A DNA stretch of 5,570 nucleotides from Micrococcales bacterium (lineage in GTDB: Bacteria > Actinomycetota > Actinomycetes > S36-B12 > UBA10799), in assembly GCA_023252115.1 (NCBI GenBank), contig JAHEXM010000141.1, positions 1 to 5,570 of the forward strand. The letters run 5' to 3'. Numbering within the stretch: position 1 is the first letter of the stretch; every line of letters begins with the position of its first letter. Shown here one piece after another: positions 1-4,861 of this stretch. Made by a program: the position numbers and the translations under genes. The notes under the pieces were generated by a model that ran no database searches, had not been told where the DNA came from, and saw only the letters and a list, made by a program, of their open reading frames with translations.

Positions 1-81
1 GACCGAGACACACGAAATGCCGCGAACCCATGTCCGTCGTGCATCTCGGCTCATGAAGCCCTCGCACCTCGTACTGCACCC
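1..81. other. Left edge, no gene assignable
   Basis: This stretch lies just upstream of a plus-strand terminator, so it probably holds the 3' end of a plus-strand gene that begins outside the window. Two frames are open from the first base. One, starting at base 3, stops with TGA at 54-56, about 25 bases before the hairpin, and its last residues would read SVVHLGS. The other, starting at base 1, stops at 85-87 inside the hairpin. The tail is too short to recognise a protein family or to choose between the frames, so no CDS is called. Confidence 0.3.
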
Positions 82-110
82 GAGTGACACGCTTGTGTCA
101 CTCTTTTTCT
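82..110 (+). terminator. Rho-independent terminator, plus strand
   Basis: A perfect 9-bp stem GAGTGACAC / GTGTCACTC with the 4-base loop GCTT (82-103) is followed at once by TTTTTCTT (104-111). This is the classic layout of an intrinsic terminator read on the plus strand. Read on the minus strand, the hairpin is followed by GGGTGC rather than a T-run, so it should not end the minus-strand operon whose last gene stops at 179. It most likely ends a plus-strand gene converging on that operon from outside the window. Confidence 0.85.
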
Positions 111-178
111 TGTTGCTTTCGATAGTGACCCGGCGAAAGCCGTTCGACATAGGTGCAATCGGGCTAATTACCCGAGGT

Positions 179-376
179 TTACTGCGAAATTACGAGGAAA
201 CGCTCAACAATCACGATCAGCCAGACCAGGCAGCTCACGGCGCTGACCCCAATCACCATCCAGCGCTGCCTAACGCTCCCAAACGAGAACTCGACTGCAA
301 CGGTCGATAGGAAACACAACGCAAGCGTCAGCGCGGTCCAGAAGATGCCGAACCAACCAAAAACAATAAAGCTCAT
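179..376 (-). CDS. Small two-helix membrane protein (65 aa), unknown function
   Basis: This is the third gene of the minus-strand operon, encoding a 65-residue hydrophobic protein. Two membrane segments are likely, at about residues 2-27 and 40-60, joined by a short polar loop with SVRQRW; there is no obvious signal peptide or catalytic motif. The start is well supported. The ATG at 376-374 overlaps the TGA of the preceding gene (ATGA), and a strong Shine-Dalgarno GGAGGT (plus-strand 385-390) sits 8 bases upstream. This implies translational coupling. I recognise no family. Tight linkage to a large membrane protein suggests an accessory subunit of the same envelope machinery, which is inference only. 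No clear intrinsic terminator follows it on the minus strand. Confidence 0.75.
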   Translation of the reverse strand: MSFIVFGWFGIFWTALTLALCFLSTVAVEFSFGSVRQRWMVIGVSAVSCLVWLIVIVERFLVISQ

Positions 377-798
377 GAACTGGCACCTCCAGCCGAGTCC
401 GCGGCACTATTTCGCTGGCGACGCATGACTCGACCCATTACATGGTGTTCCCTATTCCATGCCGAGATCTCTCGTCGCGCGACCCACACCGCCACAATCC
501 ACACCAACACTGACTGCAAAAGCAGTGTGCGCATTGACGAAAAGCCGCGCGTGTACAGCACTACCTCACTGCACAGGATCAAACATGAAACACCTACCGC
601 GATGGTGACCGCGAAACCGAGTGGAACCGACCGGATGCGCAGTGCAAGTACGACAACCAGACCGAAACCGGTCAGACTAAATACCCCAACAATTGGCAAG
701 CGAAGCCAAGACGGCGCATCGACCCACACCAACACGATCGACACGATGCTCCACGCAACCAGAGCTGCTGCACATTGCGGACGCGACCATGGCTTCAT
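373..798 (-). CDS. Four-helix membrane protein (141 aa), polysaccharide-locus type
   Basis: This is the second gene of the minus-strand operon. The protein has about four membrane segments, near residues 9-27, 33-54, 59-82 and 91-107, then a basic, polar C-terminal tail with RRQR and Ser/Ala/Gly. The spacing of the LRLPIVGVFSLTGFG stretch, two central helices and a LYTRGF turn resembles small membrane proteins often found in actinobacterial surface-polysaccharide clusters (loosely like DUF1616-type proteins). That likeness is from memory and unproven. The frame also has an ATG at 813, but I choose the ATG at 798-796. It forms an ATGA overlap with the upstream stop (797-795) and has GGGAG about 8 bases ahead, whereas the 813 ATG has no good ribosome-binding site. 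Its own stop overlaps the next start, so all three genes are probably translationally coupled. Confidence 0.75.
   Translation of the reverse strand: MKPWSRPQCAAALVAWSIVSIVLVWVDAPSWLRLPIVGVFSLTGFGLVVVLALRIRSVPLGFAVTIAVGVSCLILCSEVVLYTRGFSSMRTLLLQSVLVWIVAVWVARREISAWNREHHVMGRVMRRQRNSAADSAGGASS
385..390 (-). promoter_or_regulatory. Strong ribosome-binding site for the 65-aa membrane protein
   Basis: Read on the minus strand this is GGAGGT, 8 bases before the ATG at 376. It is the best Shine-Dalgarno in the minus-strand operon and lies inside the end of the preceding coding region. It confirms that the short last gene is translated rather than a chance frame. Confidence 0.75.
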
Positions 799-2717
799 CG
801 GACACGCTCCCATCCGCTTGAAATTCGAAATGAAGATGGCGCAACGGCAACGCCTGGTCCTGGTGTCGTGGGAGTCGGCGCCGGTGGAGGCTGGTTGAGT
901 CTCAAAATTTCGCCAGCTGAATTCTGGTAGACGAGGGTGAATTTCTTTGTGGCCAACAGCGCAGCGCTGACTTGTGCGCCAAGGTCAGGCGACGTTCCCA
1001 GATTCTCTACGCCGTAACGAACCGCTGGTTGACTGATGACGACATACGTACCTTGTGAGTTTGGTGGAATCTGCGCCACCATCGCCTGCACATTGGGGTA
1101 CGGCCAGTGATCGAACAGCGTGCCAGCGTAGTTATACAAAGTGAGACTTTGGTACCGGTCCGGTCCATCGGGGCCGAGCGTGACGATGGTCGCACCAGGC
1201 GGCGCCATTTGATACAGCGCTTGGCGTAACTGCAAGTCAGCTGTCGTTATGTGTTCAAAGTCTTCGTTGCCCCATATCGCGACTAAGAAAACAGGGAAGG
1301 CCATGAATGCAACAAGAATCGTCACGATGACAACTCGCCATCGCGGAACTCGTGGGAGTGGCAAAATCAGCGCGCTGATAAGAAGTGCCGAACCGGGTAG
1401 CGAAAACAGAAAGACCCGTAGCAGGCCCTCGCCGCCGTAGGAACCGCCAGCAATCAGCATTACCGGCATACCAGCGACCACCAGCAACGGCACGCTGACG
1501 CGTTTTCCACTCCACCACAAGCGGATAGCACCGAGTCCGGCCAAACCCCAGACAAATAGCGCGAACCCGATTCGATAGTTCAAGACCTCGAGATGCGCGG
1601 CAGAGCCCTCGATGCGCGCGCCCACGCCGCTGTCGACTGAACTTCCGATTTTGCCGAAACCGCCAAATATGTCTTGCAAATGATTTGACCAATATGCGGT
1701 GGCACCGAAGTTGATCCAACTCAGCGTCGCAACACCGATCAGGACGAAGATTGGCCACGGCCGAAGTCGCCCAAGCACAGCCAGTGCGGCAAGGATTGCC
1801 ACGGTCATGATCGGCGTAAGTTGGTGCGAGGACATGATCGCGAATGAGATGAACACAATCACGACGAGCAAACCGAGTCGCATTCGAGGCGTTGTCGGAG
1901 CCTGCGCGGGTTCTTGATCTCGGCGCCCCGCATAGATCATTGATCCGAGCCAGCGCAGACCCCGGGGCATTCGCGATCCAAGGCCCTGCAGCCATTCAGA
2001 AATCCGACCAGGTTCGCGACTGCGGAAATACGTCAGCGCGATCGCAACAATCGTCAGATACAAGATGAAAGTTACTGTCTGCGGCGAAAAATAATCCTGA
2101 CCGACCCAGTCGCCCAACATGAAGACCATGACGCCGATCCACGGCGCGCGCCAACCCGGCAGAATGGCACGACCGATCGCGAGCAGCGGGGGGATGTAGC
2201 ACAGCACGAAAACGACGGGCGCAAATCGCAACCACACCGTCGGACTCGAGAATCCGCTGAGCTCAGTGAGTACGCCAGCGCCAGAGAAAAAGCCTGGCCA
2301 AGAAAAGCGTGCGTCGAAGTACGGCGAGGTGTGACCAAGTTGCATTAATGATTGAGCGAACCCTGCATGCAACCAGGCAGTCCCGAATCGAGCCTGTGAC
2401 TCAAGCAACCCGGCCGATCCATGAACCAACACGACAAGCGAAATCACACCAACGGTCATGATCGCTGTTGGTTGCGACTTCCAACGAAGTGCACACACCA
2501 AAACTGCGATCACGACGCCGACAGCAATGAAGTACAAGACTGGCAGCGCTTCGATCAATCCGTATGGGCCGATCGCATCTTCATTTGAATTGACTAGCGC
2601 GAGTACGCCGACCACGAGCGCCAACACGATTGCGCCCAGACAGGCCCAAGAAACACGGCGTTGATTGTCCGAGACGTTGGTCGCGGTCGCCGTTGGGAGC
2701 GTGGTTGCCTCTGTCAT
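795..2717 (-). CDS. Large multi-pass membrane protein, probable GT-C-like glycosyltransferase or polysaccharide polymerase
   Basis: First gene of the minus-strand operon, 640 residues. A polar N-terminus (1-20) is followed by about 12 hydrophobic segments between residues 23 and 482. A soluble domain follows (about 483-605), then a Pro/Thr-rich tail (PPPAPTPTTPGPG, about 610-622). A long loop after helix 3 carries SPYFDARFSWPGFF (131-144), and GDWVGQDYFSPQ (202-213) precedes another helix. Large extracytoplasmic loops with acidic residues and a C-terminal soluble domain suit GT-C-type membrane transferases or wzy-like polymerases, but I see no family-defining catalytic motif, so the role is tentative. 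The frame stays open upstream to 2945, over the divergent gene. I choose the ATG at 2717-2715, where the sequence becomes a normal polar lead-in to helix 1, with a modest GGTGGG just upstream. The stop overlaps the next start. Confidence 0.75.
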   Translation of the reverse strand: MTEATTLPTATATNVSDNQRRVSWACLGAIVLALVVGVLALVNSNEDAIGPYGLIEALPVLYFIAVGVVIAVLVCALRWKSQPTAIMTVGVISLVVLVHGSAGLLESQARFGTAWLHAGFAQSLMQLGHTSPYFDARFSWPGFFSGAGVLTELSGFSSPTVWLRFAPVVFVLCYIPPLLAIGRAILPGWRAPWIGVMVFMLGDWVGQDYFSPQTVTFILYLTIVAIALTYFRSREPGRISEWLQGLGSRMPRGLRWLGSMIYAGRRDQEPAQAPTTPRMRLGLLVVIVFISFAIMSSHQLTPIMTVAILAALAVLGRLRPWPIFVLIGVATLSWINFGATAYWSNHLQDIFGGFGKIGSSVDSGVGARIEGSAAHLEVLNYRIGFALFVWGLAGLGAIRLWWSGKRVSVPLLVVAGMPVMLIAGGSYGGEGLLRVFLFSLPGSALLISALILPLPRVPRWRVVIVTILVAFMAFPVFLVAIWGNEDFEHITTADLQLRQALYQMAPPGATIVTLGPDGPDRYQSLTLYNYAGTLFDHWPYPNVQAMVAQIPPNSQGTYVVISQPAVRYGVENLGTSPDLGAQVSAALLATKKFTLVYQNSAGEILRLNQPPPAPTPTTPGPGVAVAPSSFRISSGWERVR

Positions 2718-2730
2718 CGCCCACCGCAGC

Positions 2731-2751
2731 TCTGCGCAGACGTGCACACGT
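2731..2751. promoter_or_regulatory. Two abutting palindromes in the divergent control region, candidate operator
   Basis: TCTGCGCAGA (2731-2740) is a perfect 10-bp palindrome. It shares its last base with ACGTG-CA-CACGT (2740-2751), a second inverted repeat with 5-bp arms. The pair sits 14 bp upstream of the chosen ATG of the 640-aa membrane protein and about 30 bp upstream of the candidate plus-strand -10 box. That position would suit a regulator that controls both divergent transcripts. No regulator gene lies in the window and the site matches no operator I know. Confidence 0.35.
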
Positions 2752-2756
2752 GCGAG

Positions 2757-2785
2757 CTGGCCGATACGGTCATGGTGCAGATAAT
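2757..2785 (+). promoter_or_regulatory. Candidate sigma70-type promoter for the double hydrolase gene
   Basis: GATAAT (2780-2785) matches five of six positions of the TATAAT -10 consensus. A weak CTGGCC (2757-2762) lies 17 bases upstream as a possible -35 box. Transcription would start near 2792, leaving a leader of about 40 bases before the ATG at 2832. The poor -35 box suggests dependence on an activator, or a different sigma factor. I found no convincing promoter for the divergent minus-strand operon by eye. Confidence 0.35.
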
Positions 2786-2823
2786 GGCAGCCAACCGGCC
2801 ACAAAGCGTGCTCCGTCGACTTT

Positions 2824-2829
2824 GGAGGG
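2824..2829 (+). promoter_or_regulatory. Ribosome-binding site deciding the hydrolase start
   Basis: GGAGGG lies 2 bases before the ATG at 2832 and 17 bases before the next in-frame ATG at 2847. The first spacing is tighter than usual and the second is too long, so 2832 is preferred but not certain. The choice changes the protein by only five residues. Confidence 0.5.
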
Positions 2830-2831
2830 TC

Positions 2832-4544
2832 ATGAACAACACGTCCATGACCAGTGTGTGGTTTGGTCCGGTCGAACGTGCAACGTTTGGTTGGCTGCAC
2901 CTTCCAACCGACGGTCAGGCTCGCGGAGCCGTCATTTTGTGCCAATCGTTGGGCACCGAGCAGCTAGTTGCGCATTTGACGATGCGTCATCTTGCGGCTC
3001 AGCTGACTGCGCGTGGCATCGCAGTCTTTCGATTCGACTACCCAGGAACGGGTGATTCTGCCGGAGACCTTGAGCAACCGGACTTGGTGAATCGCTGGCT
3101 GACCAGCATCTACGATGCCGTCGAATTCGTGCGCAGTTGCGGGATCGAGAGCATCGGACTAATGGGCATAAAGATGGGCGGCGTCCTGGCTTCCAATGCA
3201 GCGACGGCGTGTGGGCCGCTTTCCGGACTCGCGTTGTGGGATCCGTATCCCACGGGCCGGTCATTTTTGCGGCGGCAACACTCCTTGTATCTGGTGAGTA
3301 GTCACGCCGGGTACTTAGTCTTCGATGCCGAAGCAGAAGCTGACGCAGCAGAAGAAACAGCCAACGCCATTGATGACGCTGACCGTCATGGCGTTCCGAC
3401 GGCAGGCTTTCTCTACCCATCCCAGGTGGCCGACGACCTGGGTGCATTGCAGTTACTCGATCACGATGGTGAAAAGCCCCCGTTGCTGCTGATTGTTGAA
3501 TCTGATGTCAAACAGCGCAAGAACGTCACGCGGTTGATGAACAACGAAGCGGTCTCGGTCGTCGAAACGTCAGACAGCGAAGATCTCTTCGGAGTCAACG
3601 ACCTTGAAACACAAGTGCCGACGGCTTCGCTGCTCGCGGTCGCTGACTGGTTTGCCAGTGTGCTGCCAATCGAATCGGGTGCCGTTGCAATCCCTAAACT
3701 TCGCACCGAGGGCATTGTCGATGAAATTGCCGGCTCGCCGATCGTCGAAAAGGTCGTTGAGCTCGGGCACGCTCACCTGGTAGGTCTCACCACCGAACAC
3801 AACGGTCACGAAGGAGCACTGATAGTCCTCGCGAATACGGCAACCACCTACCACGTCGGTCAGTCACGGTTGTGGGTTGATGTCGCACGCAGTCTTGCTG
3901 CCAATAACCTCACCGCATTACGCATTGACAATTTCGACATTGGCGATAGCCCCAAGGCGCTTGGCAATCCTGCCCCGCTTTATTACAGCGGCCAGGGAGT
4001 GCCTGATTTGGTTTCGGCGATTGACGAGGTAACCAGGGACTCTCCGGATCGCAAAGTCGCAATCGCTGGATTGTGTTCTGGTTCCTGGCTGGCGATGGAA
4101 GTAGCGATTGAGCGTCGGGTGAGCAGCGTCTTTCTGATCAATCCGGTTATCTGGAAACGCCGGTTGCGTCCGACCGGTCCGCATAAGAAAGGTCAAATGC
4201 CGTTTTGGCATCGCGCAATCTCACGACTCGATGACTTCAAAGCGACAGCACCGCTGGCGGACTTTCTGATGAAGATGATGGCGGCTTTGCACATAGTTCG
4301 GGGACCTACCACCGTGCTCAAGCAACTTGTCGAGAACGGAACGAAAGTACACATCCTGCTCGGTGTCGATGAACGCGCGGCGTTTGAGCGAACGCTGACG
4401 CAGTCGGATCGAAAATGGCTCGACAATGCGCCTGGGGTCGACGTGATGACGGTTGATGCACACGATCATGCACTTGTCACGACATTTGAACGCCGGCGAG
4501 CCCACCAGTTGCTGGTTGATGGACTCGTTGCTGATTTGAAATAG
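2832..4544 (+). CDS. Tandem alpha/beta-hydrolase protein: degenerate first domain, Cys-type second domain
   Basis: The 570-residue soluble protein has two successive alpha/beta-hydrolase-like halves and no signal peptide or membrane segment. Half 1 (about 10-280) carries LCQSLGTE (36-43) and FDYPGTGDSAGD (68-79), as in the hydrolases associated with exosortase A/EPS loci. Its nucleophile elbow reads G-I-K-M-G, with Lys114 in place of Ser, and no catalytic His is evident, so it is probably inactive. Half 2 (about 295-570) has LRIDNFDIGDSP (363-374), the elbow G-L-C-S-G with Cys415, a likely acid Asp513 (LLGVDERA) and His544 or His546 (DAHDHA), giving a plausible Cys-Asp-His triad. It may be an esterase, thioesterase or acyltransferase acting on an acylated envelope glycan; the substrate is unknown. 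The gene is transcribed away from the membrane-protein operon. The frame is open back to 2661, but those residues would cross the divergent promoter region. Confidence 0.85.
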   Translation: MNNTSMTSVWFGPVERATFGWLHLPTDGQARGAVILCQSLGTEQLVAHLTMRHLAAQLTARGIAVFRFDYPGTGDSAGDLEQPDLVNRWLTSIYDAVEFVRSCGIESIGLMGIKMGGVLASNAATACGPLSGLALWDPYPTGRSFLRRQHSLYLVSSHAGYLVFDAEAEADAAEETANAIDDADRHGVPTAGFLYPSQVADDLGALQLLDHDGEKPPLLLIVESDVKQRKNVTRLMNNEAVSVVETSDSEDLFGVNDLETQVPTASLLAVADWFASVLPIESGAVAIPKLRTEGIVDEIAGSPIVEKVVELGHAHLVGLTTEHNGHEGALIVLANTATTYHVGQSRLWVDVARSLAANNLTALRIDNFDIGDSPKALGNPAPLYYSGQGVPDLVSAIDEVTRDSPDRKVAIAGLCSGSWLAMEVAIERRVSSVFLINPVIWKRRLRPTGPHKKGQMPFWHRAISRLDDFKATAPLADFLMKMMAALHIVRGPTTVLKQLVENGTKVHILLGVDERAAFERTLTQSDRKWLDNAPGVDVMTVDAHDHALVTTFERRRAHQLLVDGLVADLK

Positions 4545-4568
4545 AGCCATTGCTGACCGCAGATAAAT

Positions 4569-4610
4569 GAAGCGAAAAGTGAAGTGAAAAGTGAAGTGAA
4601 AAGTGAAGTG
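4569..4610 (+). repeat. 12-bp direct tandem repeat, 3.5 copies
   Basis: The unit GAAGTGAAAAGT is repeated head to tail three times (4569-4580, 4581-4592, 4593-4604), followed by a half copy GAAGTG (4605-4610). Copy 1 differs by one base (GAAGCG). Each unit is itself two related 6-mers, GAAGTG and AAAAGT. The array starts 24 bases after the hydrolase stop and is purine-only on the plus strand apart from T and one C. It may be a variable-number repeat from replication slippage or a multi-site protein-binding array; sequence alone does not decide. Confidence 0.9.
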
Positions 4611-4685
4611 TGTGCCACACCACACTGCGCAGATCAACAACTACTCTGCGCCAGATCGTAAACACGTGTAGTGAGAATTTCCCTT

Positions 4686-4698
4686 GTGCCAGTGGCAC
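4686..4698. promoter_or_regulatory. Inverted repeat upstream of the glycosyltransferase, candidate operator
   Basis: GTGCC and GGCAC form perfect 5-bp arms around AGT. The site lies about 165 bp upstream of the glycosyltransferase ATG and beside other short palindromes at 4662-4669 and 4711-4718. It could be a protein-binding site or a small RNA hairpin. No T-run follows, so it is not a terminator. Confidence 0.25.
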
Positions 4699-4785
4699 TT
4701 TCGCGTTTGCTACTAGTACTAACGGTTGAGTGCTGAGTGGACGTCTTCTCTACAAGAGCAATTCCGGTTACCCTTCGTCAAGTAC

Positions 4786-4861
4786 CTACGCAGGGCGGCA
4801 CCGCCGGGGGGCAAAGTCGCACGTTTAGTCACGCGTGGGGGATTGTTCGGGGGGATCGTAG
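4786..4861 (+). promoter_or_regulatory. Possible structured 5' leader of the glycosyltransferase gene
   Basis: CTACG (4786-4790) can pair with CGTAG (4857-4861), which directly abuts the ATG at 4862. This would close a G-rich domain. Inside lie GGCG-GCAC-CGCC (4794-4805), the string GGGGGGCAAAGTCGC (from about 4806), the palindrome CACGCGTG (4830-4837) and the presumed Shine-Dalgarno GGGGGGA (4849-4855). Such a fold could place the ribosome-binding site under RNA control. It does not match any riboswitch class I know well enough to name, so this is a low-confidence structural call. Confidence 0.25.

Larger units (their letters stand above)
4545..4861. other. Noncoding region and leader upstream of the glycosyltransferase
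   Basis: This 317-base stretch has no convincing gene. In order it holds a 12-bp tandem repeat (4569-4610), a small GTGTG/CACAC hairpin without a T-run (4608-4620), the palindrome ACACGTGT (4662-4669), the inverted repeat GTGCC-AGT-GGCAC (4686-4698), the palindrome TACTAGTA (4711-4718), and a G-rich leader from about 4786. No classic intrinsic terminator follows the hydrolase stop, so read-through into the glycosyltransferase is possible. TTGAGT (4726-4731) with TACAAG (4751-4756) is a weak promoter candidate because its 19-base spacer is long. Confidence 0.6.

Noticed and set aside
131..142. CGGC-GAAA-GCCG hairpin as a terminator for the minus-strand operon
   Set aside because: The stem is only 4 bp and is followed on the minus strand by GGTCACTATC, not a T-run.
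17..310. A 97-codon plus-strand reading frame at the left edge
   Set aside because: It runs straight through the strong plus-strand terminator at 82-110 and is antisense to the 65-aa gene. No ribosome-binding site is visible.
796..813. Start of the four-helix protein at the ATG at 813
   Set aside because: The ATG at 798 has an ATGA overlap with the previous stop and GGGAG at good spacing; the 813 ATG has neither.
425..898. A 157-codon plus-strand reading frame
   Set aside because: It is antisense to the 141-aa membrane protein and the end of the 640-aa gene, which have membrane-protein character and coupled starts. The product is Thr/Arg/His-rich with no recognisable features.
1255..1995. 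A 246-codon minus-strand reading frame overlapping the large membrane protein
   Set aside because: It lies inside the 640-aa coding region in another frame. Its product is Arg/Cys/His-rich without any domain-like pattern, typical of an out-of-frame reading of a GC-rich gene.
2718..2945. N-terminal extension of the 640-aa protein to an ATG at 2945
   Set aside because: It would cover the divergent promoter region and the start of the hydrolase gene on the other strand. The extra 76 residues are His/Cys/Arg-rich and unlike a membrane-protein N-terminus.
4607..4626. AGTGTG...CACACT hairpin as a terminator for the hydrolase gene
   Set aside because: The stem is short and imperfect and is followed by GCGCAGATC, with no T-run.
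4221..4640. A minus-strand frame with a repeated His-Phe-Thr-Phe pattern
   Set aside because: The pattern is only the 12-bp DNA repeat read in a frame that stays open because 12 is divisible by three. The rest is antisense to the hydrolase gene.
4686..4698. GCCACTGG on the minus strand as a cobalamin-riboswitch hallmark
   Set aside because: The match is only the complement of a short inverted repeat. None of the other conserved cobalamin-box elements are nearby, and the minus strand has no gene downstream for it to control.
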